The position numbers were made by a program, and so were the translations under genes. 64,000 bases of DNA from Blastomyces gilchristii SLH14081 (lineage: Eukaryota > Ascomycota > Eurotiomycetes > Onygenales > Ajellomycetaceae). Shown piece by piece: positions 1 to 11,204 of this stretch. Location of the stretch: positions 434,001 to 498,000 of the forward strand of contig NW_003101660.1 in NCBI RefSeq assembly GCF_000003855.2, in the 5' to 3' direction. The notes beneath the pieces are model-generated. The model was not told the DNA's origin. It ran no database searches and saw only the letters and a program-made list of their open reading frames with translations. How positions within the stretch are numbered: position 1 is the first letter of the stretch; the number at the start of each line of letters is the position of its first letter.

Positions 1-425
1 TGAACGGTGTCTCGGTCCAGTATCATTTTGTGTTGGTTAACATACTTCAGTATAAGTTTGCTGCTCCATTTTGCGTGTTGAAGCAAGTGATAGTAGTGTG
101 TTCATTGTTGTTCTATTCAGCAGAGGTGGGATTCCCAATATATATACATACAGACGTACAAGTTTCAGATCTCTTACACGTGTTTCAACCACCGTGATAC
201 TCAACATTGCGCTTCCCATTCACCCTCCCTCACGCCCCCCGATCTTCACTCACCCCCGAGTCCACCTGGATCTTCCATAAAGCTGCCCGTCCTCCCCCAG
301 GGTCCTATGTTAGCCTCTTTTTCTACTCTCGCTACAGTCGTTTCTGTGGCATCTGTCAATAGGCTAAAGATGTTTGCAAGTTTTAATCAACTTTCATATT
401 ATTAAACTTTCCAAGAGGAACACAA
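1..425. other. Intergenic, no gene seen
   Basis: Only short overlapping frames without family resemblance are present. I see no credible coding region, RNA gene or mobile element here. Confidence 0.5.
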
Positions 426-720
426 GACAGAAAATCAAACAAGGCAGGCCCTGCACCAGAATACAACTAATCAAGATTCAGCACTATAACAGGCAGCATC
501 ATCATCAGATACAATTACCACGAACATGGACGCCGGGGAGATCCATACAAACCGGTCTCCCACAGTGGGGCCCAAGAATAAATACAGCCCATCAACATAC
601 CCCGGAACTATAACCATCGTCTGATTAGCCTTGGACACCTGTCCAGAGACATACATCGAGCGCTGCGGTATCGAACCCCCAGTGGTATGGCTATTATTGG
701 TATTAAGCCACTGCGGTGAT
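426..720 (-). repeat. SINE-like repeat candidate with tRNA-type A and B boxes
   Basis: Read on the minus strand, an A-box-like TGGCTTAATACC (699-710) is followed by a perfect B box GGTTCGATACC (667-677). About 250 bases of unique-looking body then end near 426. The 19-bp string GACAGAAAATCAAACAAGG at 426-444 recurs at 1702-1720, and more similarity continues in both copies. The A-to-B spacing is shorter than in a working tRNA and the T stem pairs poorly, so this is not a functional tRNA. A tRNA-derived SINE or a pseudo-tRNA fits best. Confidence 0.35.
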
Positions 721-737
721 AATCACGCCATCCATGT

Positions 738-1390
738 CTAATTCCCCGCTGAAGGACCCGTCGTTGGGAGAGTATCTGCGTGGCTCCAGTTCAATTCTGT
801 GGAATTTGGTGGATCACTTCTATATGCTGGGACTCCGGCAGCGAACTCTGCAAGGGAAGGGAGCCGAACGGAAACTGTGCGTGATGCTTGGAGAGGTTCT
901 GATGTGGGCTGCGAGAATGAGAATGGAACTGTTCCAGCTTGTCTCGCCATTTCTTGTTCTCCGAGCTGCCAATGCATAGCCTCAGCGGCCCTCCAGGGCA
1001 TGGCCATCTCCTCTGCAATTTTCGCCCACATTTCCGACTTGAATCTGCTTGCTCTGTCAGTAAGCTAGCCGGTTATCATCAGATATCACACCATTTTTAC
1101 CTTTCATATAACAATGCTAGCTTGGTCTTGAGATCCTCGCTCCACTCACCCCGCCTCTCGAGGTAATTCTGGTAGTGCAGGCGACAGCTCATTGCACTTC
1201 GCCCGGGAAGTTTCTCGCTGATATCTTCCCACGTCATTCCGCGCCCCCGAAGCTCGATGATGCGGACATCTTCTTCTGAGGACCACTTTGGCTTCTTCTT
1301 GGGTAGAATTTGGTGTGCATCGGAGCTATCGGTCTGGACGTCAGGTGCCATTGGTTTGTTTTGGGCTAAGTGTTGAGTCATAGACGCCAT
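738..1390 (-). CDS. Two-SANT Myb-like DNA-binding protein
   Basis: Small nuclear Myb/SANT protein, probably a transcription factor; its targets cannot be told from the sequence. Exon 1 is 1101-1390 (ATG at 1388-1390). A 47-bp intron spans 1054-1100 (GTAAAA donor, CTGACAG acceptor) and exon 2 is 738-1053. The first SANT repeat (about residues 33-75) has the expected tryptophan pattern: KWSSEED, GMTWEDI, and LPGRSAMSCR in the recognition helix. The second begins EWSEDLK and ends in WAKIAEEM and WRAAEAMHW. The intron splits this second repeat and splicing restores it in frame. The C-terminal 50 residues are Ser/Pro-rich and look disordered. No DNA-binding residue appears lost. The domain call is secure and the exact C-terminus less so. 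Confidence 0.85.
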
Positions 1391-2036
1391 AGAGAAATCT
1401 GCGGTACTTTACGAGGAGAAAAGGGAAGATCGAGGGATGGAAGCAAAGTGGGAGGAGGGCTGGCTTTATATGCCTTCAGACCCTCTGGTCTATGCTAATG
1501 TTCCCCCCTGGAGATGGATTTGGAGCGATCGTGAGAGACCGCACCGTTTACAAGATACGTTGGCTGAGCTAGGGGCCGGCTCGGGGCCTACGAACAGAGG
1601 GGAGGTTCATATGACATCTACAGTACGCCCTCCACACTTCCCGTTGATGTATGGTAGCGATGTATGCAAAATTGACTAACTTCCATCCATTATTGAACTA
1701 CGACAGAAAATCAAACAAGGTGGGTCTTGCGCCGGATAAAACGTGGCTCATCGAGACAATTACCGACAGAGAAACACGAAGCAGAAAGAAAGAACAGAGC
1801 GCATTAGTCCTCACAGGCTAGCTCGTACACCGGCAGACCTGACAGACGACATACATGAGAGCCGGGGAAGATATGTAGAAATCCGTCCCAGTCCGCCTGC
1901 CGAGAAGGGAAACTCCGAATCAACATCTCGTCAAACAAAATGCCAGAGGGCCTCCCAGATTGACCATTCACATCAACATTCCACTATAAAAGCATAAAAC
2001 TGAGGCGCAAGAACGCGTTGGGTGGGCCACGGTGGA
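1391..2036. other. Intergenic with second copy of the 426-720 repeat
   Basis: The first part is probably the Myb gene's promoter. From 1702 the sequence repeats the 19-bp string seen at 426 and then shows diverged similarity, including a GCCGGGGA core near 1861. I found no matching A/B boxes in this copy and no coding region. Confidence 0.4.
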
Positions 2037-3669
2037 TCACACGTTGTGCGCCTGGGTGCTCTCTGTAAGGTCCTCGAAAGAGTCTGTGGGGTTGAGAATT
2101 GCACGTGCCCTGGCATAATTATTCACCTTTCCCCTTTCCTTGCTGGCTTTAGCAACCCAATTCTCCACTTCAGCCACTGCATCGGTAGGCGACTGCTTGT
2201 GTTCAAGCAGGAACGATAGCAGGATCTCAGCTGGGCTGAATACCTGGTCCGGTACCTTGGCGGCAAAGGCACCCGCAAGTTCGTCAATTGTTTCGTCATA
2301 GATCTTCTTTTCTGGGCTGCGGTGATCCTCATCTGGCCGCTCAATTGTTTCATCATCGGTCTTCTTTTTTGGCTTGCTGTCATCCTCAACCGACTCCTTG
2401 AAAACCGTACAGAAAAGACGAGAACTCATCTTCTCATCAGCGAGCTGAAACAAAACCTTTCTATCCACGCGGCCAGGGCGGATGAGCGCGTCATCCAGAC
2501 GCTCGATGTGATTTGTCGTCATAATCAGCAATCGACCTTCCTGCGAAGATACACCATCCAGGGCATTAAGAAGAGCGGACAGAGATACATTTCCCTGAGA
2601 CTTGCTTTTCTGCGAGGGGCGTACCGCGGCCTGGCCGGCGTTTTCTGTCGTTTCACTGTCTCCCGTTCGCCTCGTACTAGCAGCATCGATATCTTCTAAG
2701 AGAATGACACAATGCGGGGGAAGCTGGGCAAACAAACTGTTCAGGCGGCTGTCGTCGATGCTCGAAAGATTAAGTACATAGATATCCAGCTCAAAACGCC
2801 CGGCGACAGATAAGCTGAAACTGGACTTCCCGGTGCCAGGAGGCCCATACAGCAGGAACCCTCTTTGATAGGGAATCCCGCGCTTTGCATACCAGCCCCG
2901 AGCTCGCTCGTCCAGGAAATCGTCGATATCTTTCAGCACGGCCATTTTCTCGTCCTCATCCATGATGACTGTCGAAATTGGTCTGATGTCTCTTGCCTTC
3001 GCCTTCCTTCATTCATCATCATTATGCTCAAAGACTGCAGTCTTTTTCTGGATAAGTTTTAGATACTTGGCTCGGCAATCACTAAGGAGTTCTCTAAGGA
3101 TTTGCGACGATCCGCCGATGCAGGAAATGGAGATCTCTTTCTTGGTGTCTTTTGCCATGCACTGGAACCGGAGCAGATGCTTCTTGTACATGAAGAAGAA
3201 TGATCCATTCCAAGGTGAAAAGTGCAATGGTTTCTTCTTGTACTCTTTTGTGAGATCATCAGCATATGCTCTTCTTTGCATGCCGTCGATGCTGACGAGA
3301 GAGGAGCGAGCCTTATGGGCGAAGGGCTGCGTGGATACCCAGGCGATAAGCATATCGTACGCTTCATTGTAGTAGGAGATGTGGACGGTCGAAGCTTTCG
3401 ATGGTTAGAAAGAGCTATCACTACGGGGAGAGTCACGAACTGAAATAGGCCTCCACCAATTCCGTCATGTAGCGGTACGCATATCTACCCAAAAACAGGA
3501 ACATCCCGCCCATGCACACCAGGTGAGCATAGCTGTTCAGGTTGCCAGCCAGGAGCTGTTGCATGGATGCAGAGATGCCGGTGAAGCCGGGGAAGAAGAC
3601 ATCCATAATAGAGATTTGAGACGGGGCAGTGTGGATTGGCAAAGAGCCAGCACCGTTGAATGCGTTCAT
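2037..3669 (-). pseudogene. BCS1-like AAA ATPase interrupted by one in-frame TGA
   Basis: BCS1-family AAA proteins are mitochondrial inner-membrane ATPases; yeast Bcs1 inserts the Rieske protein into complex III. Fungi carry many extra paralogues. Exon 1 runs from ATG 3667-3669 to 3441 and includes a hydrophobic segment around HLVCMGGMFLFLGRYAYRY. A 46-bp intron (3395-3440) has a TTCTAAC branch site. Exon 2 encodes the BCS1 N domain, then the AAA domain with Walker A GPPGTGKSS, Walker B CVILLEDID and the RPGRVD second-region motif. Between the two domains, TGA at 3009-3011 follows EHNDD and E; relatives have Trp here. Both sides stay in the same frame, so a single base change explains it. C-terminal to the AAA core is a short acidic duplication. 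Translation would end before the ATPase domain, so this is probably a recent pseudogene, though a sequencing error or readthrough is possible. Confidence 0.8.
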
Positions 3670-4882
3670 TCTGGAATGGGTGGTGACGCCGCGGGCGGTT
3701 TCCTGGATAGATGCTAAAGGGTGTAAGAGCAATTGATAGACTGTAAGTGTTCCTTGGTATTGCGAATAATGAAAGGGGTTGTTCATGAGCTACATACATG
3801 ACCTCAGGATCCAAAGGGAATCTTGCCCCCTTATATGCTGTTGTACTGACCCCGCACATTGATTCATTGAGTCTTTGTCGAACCATCTCCATGCACATCC
3901 AGCGCCAATACGTCGTCCATACTGACCTAGAGTAGGCGAGGCACATTGCGCCATGCGCCAGAAACCGGGTGCAGCTGGGATAATCGGTCACGAAAAGTTG
4001 TCGCTTAGGATTGAGAACAATGAAGGAAGAGAATCTTGTCATAGCTTGCAGTAGTGGGATGACCTGGTTGTGCGTAGCGAAACCACGCTTAACGAAAGCC
4101 ACATCAATAAAAGAAAAGATATACTAGGAAAAAGGATGTTGGTATGCATGAGGTTTTCTTCGTTACCAATCGGCGAAGCCCGAAAAGGGAACTTTGATAT
4201 CAAGTATGCTATCCGCTGACGATCCACTTAGTAGACCAATTGGGAGACAGACCCTAGGTTCGCCGTCCCTGATCGGGAGGCCTTTGCTCAAAATCGAAGA
4301 CAATCGAGAGAGCTTATTTGTAGCTTCAAGAAGTGCGGCGAGATACTAAGAAAAGAAACGAGGACTATTGCAGCTCCCGGAAACTTTTGACTTGCTCATT
4401 TTAAATGTTCTGGCACAATGTGTTGGCGTTAGGTGATAATCTGGCATGTACCTTTTTTGATGGAATCCAGTTGATTGGAATATGACGAGATTGAGGCTGA
4501 GATCGAGCTGCCCATCCTGAACCCCGCATTTTTCGTGTTCACTTCCAGGGCTGTATGTACAAGGTCAATCTCAACATCCAAGACAGCAAGTTGGCAATGC
4601 AACAGATGTTCAACCTATCAGAATTCAACTTAAAAACCCAAAAAGGTATGGTCAAAAGCGAAGACATGCGTATCCCACAATTTCTGATTGCATAAATTTG
4701 CCAAGACGCTATAACCCGAATGTGCTTTGTGGCTGAAACAGGTAAAATATTCCTCTGTTATCCTGGCCCCGCAATCAACTCCGTCATGTCATGCTGGCGT
4801 CAGCGACCATACGCACATGTTCGCATTCAAATACAAAAGAAACTGTTCATCCCTCATTTCTATCTTAGCCCCTCGCGACACC
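3670..4882. other. Intergenic, possible weak ORF on the minus strand
   Basis: A minus-strand frame (about 3818-4102) encodes roughly 95 protein-like residues beginning MAFVKRGFATH and ending before a GTATGT donor-like site. I recognise no family. It could be an upstream exon, a remnant or chance. Nothing else coding is visible. Confidence 0.25.
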
Positions 4883-6301
4883 ATGTCACAACAAAGTCTT
4901 CGGAATTTGGATTCAATCATTGGTGATACGTTTCAACTCTGTAATGATGGAGAAGATAGTTTTCCGTCCTTGAAAGCCAAGGTTTTACACCTCGCAACTC
5001 AAATTGCAGCCTTGGAGAGACTTGAGCCAGTCGCCAGACTCATACGAGAGGGGAGGCTTCTACAAATGCGAAAGCTGAACTACAATATCAAGAAATTGTC
5101 AGAGGACGACTCCAAGCGTGATGATCACGAATATTCTTGTTGGACTAGTCTTCAAAAGCTAGGTTGTCAGACCGCGGTCTTCTGCATGATCTCTTTCAGC
5201 GGATTAGCCCAACTGCCAGCTGAAGAGTATGATTGGCTTCTGAAGAATGTGCAAAGGTATATGACGGTGCAAGAACTTCCTCGCAACTGGGTCGCATGAG
5301 AGCAGATAAGGAAGGTAATGGCAAACGCGCCCAGACGTCCAAATACAATATCCTTCCTCAACAGTAAGCAGCTTTCTTGCACAAATTCATGTATCACAAA
5401 GCTAAATGAAATTCAGGCTACCATGAACTCGAGATTCAATGGTGCGATACAACCGAAACGAACACTATACAAGGAAAATCAGCCTGGGAAGGTATGCGTA
5501 ACGGGAGTAAGTAACGAATCCATGGCCACTTTTTAACTTGAAATATGCAGCTCAATATTAGAGACGATTGTCTTAAATCAGATTTGCAACAATTTCCCCC
5601 TGCTTCAAACCCTCATGAAAACAAGACAGAATCACTACCGACAGTGCAGGCGGAATATTTAGCTACAGAAAAGGCAGAGGTTCAGCTAGAGATGGCGCAG
5701 AGTGGCAGGCGTAAGCAAGACGGTCCTCATAATGTGCTGTACATGACGCTGAATATTCATTCTCTAGAAATACCCTCGAATATACCGGCTAGCCAAATAC
5801 CACTGTTAGGTAACTTACTTTCCGATGCGGTTCATATTGGTCAGCGACGGAGAGCGAACAAGAAGCGGAGCGAATATCAAGCTACAGATGAGCGACCATT
5901 GAAACGTGTCCAGTTACAATCACAGCAGGTTCCAGGTCTGTGAAATCATCTAATGGAGTGTCGCCCCTGTGTTGACATTGTCGAGATAACCTAGAATTTC
6001 CAGGACAGGGTAATTACTGCCCCTTCTCGTTTACGACGCGCGATAAGATTGAAAAGCTCCCCGAATCATTTTGTACCGGGCTGAAGAGAAGTAATTTATG
6101 GAAAAAAGAGAAGGAGACCGGAGGGCTAGAGGTGACAAACTGTCTTTCTATGTACCTGCCAGAGCGCAAGGCGGATGCTTTCTTTGTAATTATGATTGGC
6201 TACGATGATGGATTTAACATCTCAAATTTTCTCGGTTTGGAAGAACCAGAGATTTTAGAGCCAGAGGAATACGTCACAGAAGAAGCTCTCTTAAGAGATT
6301 G
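4883..6301 (+). CDS. Unrecognised multi-exon protein
   Basis: I do not recognise this gene. Exon 1 starts at ATG 4883 in a good context (CACCATG) and stays open to about 5256 (GTATAT donor). The middle (about 5311-5935) is open in one frame, except for an intron with GTAAGT donor near 5510 and ATGCAG acceptor near 5550. A last exon, open without its own ATG, runs from about 6003 to the TGA at 6299-6301; joining it at a TTTCCAG acceptor keeps the frame. The protein begins MSQQSLRNLDSIIGD. It has a helical-looking N-terminal 130 residues, a Lys/Arg-rich stretch (RRRANKKRSE) and an acidic C-terminus (LEEPEILEPEEY). No catalytic motif is seen. Exon borders are my best guesses; an alternative frame around 5363-5416 also looks protein-like, so the middle may be wrong. 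Confidence 0.4.
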
Positions 6302-6357
6302 ACTCTTATCCACAGTTGAATAGCATAAATGACATTGCTCTGGATAACCACTTATTA

Positions 6358-6597
6358 CTACCTCTTTTCGAACTTAATCTTTGCCTTCAACACATAACAT
6401 CGATATCCTTCAAGTACTTCTCTTGTTACTCTTCCATCTTCTGATCCTAATGTGTCGATGTGCCTGCCTTTGCTGTCTTCAATATGGCATGATCTACCCT
6501 CAAAAGTCATAATCATATCTTCCAATATCTCAAACTTGAGCGCTCCGATGTCCTCCCACACTCCTCTGAGTGCCTTATTCCCTAGAATCTCAGACAT
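6358..6597 (-). CDS. Small hypothetical protein (79 aa)
   Basis: Single open frame beginning MSEILGNKALRGVWED and ending in KIKFEKR. Its residue mix is mixed hydrophobic and charged, as expected for a folded fragment. It lies tail-to-tail with the preceding plus-strand gene, 57 bp away. No domain, signal peptide or membrane segment is visible. It could be a small gene, the last exon of a gene whose upstream exons I could not find, or chance. Confidence 0.3.
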   Translation of the reverse strand: MSEILGNKALRGVWEDIGALKFEILEDMIMTFEGRSCHIEDSKGRHIDTLGSEDGRVTREVLEGYRCYVLKAKIKFEKR

Positions 6598-7486
6598 TTC
6601 CCTTCAACAACCGGTAGGACGATAAGTTTGAACGTCGGTCCCCGCGACAACGATGGCCTTTCAAGGTAGATGTGAAATATCGGGTATAAGTCGTTTTCGC
6701 AAAGGAGTTCAATCGTGACTAGTTGCCACCCTGAACCAGGGGAACGTTATTCGCCTGCACGACATCAGTAGCTGCAAAGACGGCTAGTAAAACGCGCAGT
6801 CACCTTTGCTTTATGCAAATGAAGATAAGCGGACTTTCTTTGGCCGATTTCTGGGGGTGCGTGAAATGAGGTTTGTTAACGGCGTGGTGGAGGTTGGAAT
6901 GTATGGCTCACTTGTTGGTGGCCGGATAAATAACTCTTTTCGAAACGCAATATGAGATGAAGATTCTCGGATAGCAATGACGTTCGGCTTTCAGCGCCAG
7001 AAATGCACTGCATCTCCCTGTAGGAGGGGCTTCGCAAAGTGGTGGGGCTCGAGTGCCATGTGACTTGCTCAGTGATCCGATAGTGACCGAAAGAACCCTA
7101 GTAGACTTGGGCTCCAATGCGTTTAGGCTGAAACGAATTTGGATCCCAATGTCAGATACGGTGTGCTTTACAATAGTCGCAAAATTCTAGTGTTGGGTAT
7201 GAGCTTCCAAAGTGGTGGATAAGTGACTATTTTGGAGACAGAAAATTCGCCACGAGATTCTACGCCACCATTGCAATTGCGAACAGGCGGCAGTCAGAAA
7301 ATTAGGTTCATCCCGAGCGAAATTGGTTTAGTGCCTGGGATGAGAAACCAGGTATCACAGAAGTTGTTAGTAATGACATCTTCGACATTGTCGAAACTCA
7401 TTTATGGGTTGATAATTTATTACAAAACGGCCTTTACTTCCCCTTCTGTCCATTTAAGACTTTAAACGCCCTATGACTAGCATATG
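6598..7486. other. Intergenic, nothing recognised
   Basis: Only short frames without family resemblance. The last part is presumably the old promoter of the decayed gene that follows. Confidence 0.4.
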
Positions 7487-9066
7487 CCTTCATCGCACGA
7501 CTTCAGTCTATCCCACAAGCGCCAGCGCCTTGAGCATCCTTCCGAAACACCGCAGCGTCAGTTGAAGAAGCAGAAGATCAGCCAGTCTTACTGGGATAAT
7601 CTATCAAAGGTTTGGTTAACTGAGAGCACGATAAAAGAATTAGACTGAAGAAACAGCCCTCAAGGACCATTGTGAAAGCTTCATAGGCTCATCACTTGAC
7701 AGTTTACTGAGCTGAAGCACTGTGAAGTGTTTTCTTTTGCTCCTGATATTCTCTGTAATTGTCTACCTGGTCACTTAAAGAAGATAGAGAGGCTTTTGAG
7801 ATTGGGAGGGCCGGACCTGTCTGATTTGAGAAATGTATGTAATTGCAACTCAATACCCACTTTGTTGTGCTAATGTTATCCTAGTATCCTGTTCCCCAAC
7901 CGATGAGTTCAAGGTCATCCTCCCATCGTAGGAAGCATCGGGCAGAATCTCCTCCATCATCCAACACCGGAAACACAAAGACGACCACAAAAACCTCAAG
8001 CACCTCAGTATATAGTCGGAACTTCCAGCAGAATTTAATTGACCATAGAGTCTATCCACCGGAGTATAGGTATCCGGACAGCGAGAAGTCATCAAAACTG
8101 AATAACTGAATGAAGATCAATGAAATGTTGGCATGATTGTGAACTTCTCTTTCTTCCTTGAAGTTCTCTGAAAAGTGCTTTGAAGATTTCAGAGAAGCGG
8201 ATGCATATGCATTCAAAGAGAAGCCAGTTACAGTTTCAATAGTTTCAATTCTTGACAGTGATATCAGTGACCCAAAATGTGTCAGGAGGGATTATTCATT
8301 TGGAAATCTTGCTCTCTTAACTGATGGCACATTGGCTTCAGCCAAACCAGATCACTTCTATGGTGCTTGTCCTGAACAGCTCAATCATCAAATTTGCAAG
8401 GAATTGAGCAATCATATTGTTCCATCAACGCAGGATGACCTCCCAATGGCATCAAACTTCTTCTTAGAAGTGAAAGGCCCTGACAGATCCCTGGCTGTGA
8501 CTACATGTCAGACTTGTTATGATGGCGCTCTAGAAGCCTGAGGAATGCATTCTCTTCAGTCATATCAAGAATATGAATCAATCTATGACAACAACACCTA
8601 TACTCTTACATCAACTTATCATGGCGGTCAACTCAAACTATACACCACTCATCTCACCAAGCCCAGTGGTCCAGACAGCCGTCCCGAGTATATTATGACT
8701 CAGCTCAATACTTGGGGGATGACTGGTAACTTGGAAACTTTTCAGCAAGGAGCAGTGGCATACAGAAATGCTCAAGATTGGGCAAAGGAAAAGAGGGCTG
8801 GAGTTATTAGGGCGGCAAATGAAAGATTCTCAGAGACTGAGTCTCAATATCATTCTGCATCTCAGCATCGGACGAACTCCGACATAGCTGCTACCTTAGA
8901 TGATTCCGATGTTTCAACTGTGACTGATGAAACTGAGGATGCGCAATGGAGCTTTGCTGCTGCTAACAAAGATGTGGAAGATGAGACCCAGATTCTGAGC
9001 AGAAACCCCAAAAAATCAAGGGTGGGTGATATTGCTGGGAATAAGATTACTGGGCGTTTAAACTGA
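7487..9066 (+). pseudogene. Decayed DUF7924-type fungal protein gene
   Basis: The order of motifs matches a fungal family of unknown function (DUF7924, recalled from memory) that is expanded in several Eurotiomycetes: KRQRLEHPS, YWDNLSKVWLT, GGPDLSDL, a Ser-rich linker, YSRNFQQNLIDH, DAYAFKEK, PSTQDDLPMA, NFFLEVKGPD, then YTLTSTYHGG, RPEYIMTQL and RNAQDWAKE. An intron at 7835-7884 (GTATGT donor, CTAATG branch, CTAG acceptor) is still intact. The frame is broken by about six stop codons, all TGA (for example 7646-7648, the codon after KLNN near 8107, and the one after ALEA at 8539-8541). Several sit where the family has Arg or Trp. This is the pattern left by C-to-T change at CGA or by TGG-to-TGA. 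The gene cannot make a full product. Confidence 0.8.
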
Positions 9067-10594
9067 AGCATGTTCAACTTCCGTCGGCCTGTATAAGCTG
9101 GTGAATTTAAGATTGGCACCCACGCAACCAGCCCTCCTATAAATCCAGACGCAGTTGTATATGCCGACCTGGGCTATGCGAAGCACCTCGGTCATAGCCG
9201 CAAATATCAGCATTGTTCAATTGCCTCCATTGCGAGTCCTCCATGATCGTTTGGCCGTTTGGGCGGTTTGATTAGTAGACAGCTCGGGAAAAAATGAACT
9301 GGTAGGCAGGTGTTTGTCCTTGAACCCTGACCAGAAAAACAGACAGGCAGAAGTTAAGGGCTACAATAGGTTGCTGTGTGGGACAAGCTATGCGTACGCA
9401 TCAATATTGAGCAGTCTTAGACATGAATATAAAATTGTTTATAGCAATAACCCTTTGCGGAGATGAAAATGAGCTGTACATTGCAAATGAAAAGTGGCTG
9501 AGCATATGGGCCAAGCTACATGCATTTTCCCATCGGAGAATAATAGGATTGATAGCGAGTTGTCCTCGCTTTTCAGTTTTCAGGGCCTGGTTTACAAGCT
9601 CAAGCTAGCGCGAAGGCCGCCAACTAGGCTGATCTGGATGGAGACTCTTGAGTCATAATTATGAACGAACGGTTCATTACCACGTTGAAACCCAACACGG
9701 ATCTGCTGGGGGCGAACGCTGCAGATGCAATCACATACGCTAGACTGGGGTCGACATTTATTAGGGCGCTCGGGCCTACTGTGCTTGTGACTCATGATTC
9801 TATCATATGACCTCTACTGTGCCATTCGCCCTCCTCTAAGGCAATGTGTCAGGTGTTGAGACATCAACCAATGAACCTCCCGCCAAGGCTGGAGCCTAGT
9901 CGAACTGCTGAATGTAATCAAGCAACAACCATAAAATTTATTACTAGGTTAGCATCACGTCCCATCCGCCAACCACCAACTGGCCAACCCAAAGCTTATT
10001 CAGTGAGCGGGACGGGCCGCGTACAAAGAGATTTACACCAAGGACCAGCCTCAAGCTCCTGGTGCGTATTGTAGCATGAGAGAATCAATCATCTGCCCAG
10101 TGAGCTTCCCAAGGACAAAAGGGATCTGGACTTGCCTGCCGACCCGCGACTGCAGGCTATTGAGCAGCCTCCATGAAGATTACTAATACATAACAAGTTT
10201 AGGAAAAGCTGGCCAAATGAGATCGATCCTCCACCCACAGCGTTTTGACCAAATTCCCGTTGCAGTGCATTGATGGGACGTTCCTCCACACCTGTACCAA
10301 ATTCGAAAGCGATAGCCTAGGGCCCGATAGCTGAGAGAAGATATCTTTTACCGCGTCGGCTGTTGCATATGGCTACCTGATATCCATGATGGCAGTAAGC
10401 ATATTGTGATCGAGAACCTTCAAACCATCATCCATGCCGTGCTAGACATAGCTATGTTCGAATGAAATAAGGTCATCTCACCTTTATGAATATTGGCACC
10501 GAGTACATACAAAATGCGGACAAGACATTACCCCGCCTGGCGGTCTAATACATCCCTCCATCTTGTTTCTTGTTTCTCCACACTGGCAACATGT
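9067..10594. other. Intergenic, nothing recognised
   Basis: Short frames on both strands show no family resemblance. I see no tRNA, terminal repeats or long internal repeats. Confidence 0.4.
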
Positions 10595-10795
10595 CTAACC
10601 AATTTGTTTCAGATCTTCGAGAAAACAGGCATCTTGCTTGCAGAGGTCGGCGTCAGCGACTGTTTCAGTTGTTCTTCCCTTGGTGCACATTGACTGGCGG
10701 CCAGTGGCTTGGTTCACGGTGGCATGCTCGCAGTACTGAGGTGTCCCCCATTTCTTGTGTCCACACCGGTACTTCTTACAGTATCTATAGCACAT
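10595..10795 (-). CDS. Small Cys-rich hypothetical protein (66 aa)
   Basis: From an internal ATG at 10793-10795 the protein starts MCYRYCKKYRCGHKKWG and contains seven cysteines. It resembles a loose class of tiny fungal proteins opening with MC..Y....CGH, whose function is unknown to me. There is no signal peptide from this start, so it is probably intracellular; the Cys/His spacing could bind zinc. An upstream ATG (10855) would add 20 residues. The upstream region is shared with the divergent kinase-like gene at 13406 and now holds the LTR element. Confidence 0.45.
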   Translation of the reverse strand: MCYRYCKKYRCGHKKWGTPQYCEHATVNQATGRQSMCTKGRTTETVADADLCKQDACFLEDLKQIG

Positions 10796-11204
10796 ATTTC
10801 GTGGCGAGTCAATACTGTAGTAATAGAAAGTATGTGAGAGCATTATGCAGATCATGGGGAGTAGTGGTTTTATAGACCAAAATCGGGCTGGAAATAGAAG
10901 CGAGAGCCATCTATTGGCTGCAGCAGAGTCGCTGACCTTAATGCAAACATATGTTGAAACTAACGTATTTCACCGATCACATACCACAGCATTAATTTGG
11001 GAAGTTACTTTTGTCGTGTTTGTCGTGTTTGTCTCAGAGGTCCAGCATGTCAAGGGATCAAACGAGTAGTATCTTGAACTTAATTAGTGCGGTGGAACAA
11101 AGTGGTCGAGCTAAACTAATTTAGTATGAGAAGCTACTTTAGATGTTTGTCTTGTTTGTCTTACACAAAGTCTCTCATACTAAATTAGCGTGGAAGTACA
11201 AAGC
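10796..11204. other. Intergenic with a 16-bp inverted repeat
   Basis: CTAATTTAGTATGAGA at 11116-11131 is repeated as its exact reverse complement at 11173-11188, with a 41-bp loop. Two TGTTTGTC-rich stretches (about 11014-11032 and 11144-11161) also look duplicated. This could be a remnant of a small inverted-repeat element. It abuts the LTR element insertion site. Confidence 0.5.

Noticed and set aside
665..717. Functional tRNA gene
   Set aside because: Despite a perfect B box, the A-to-B distance is too short and the T and acceptor stems do not pair.
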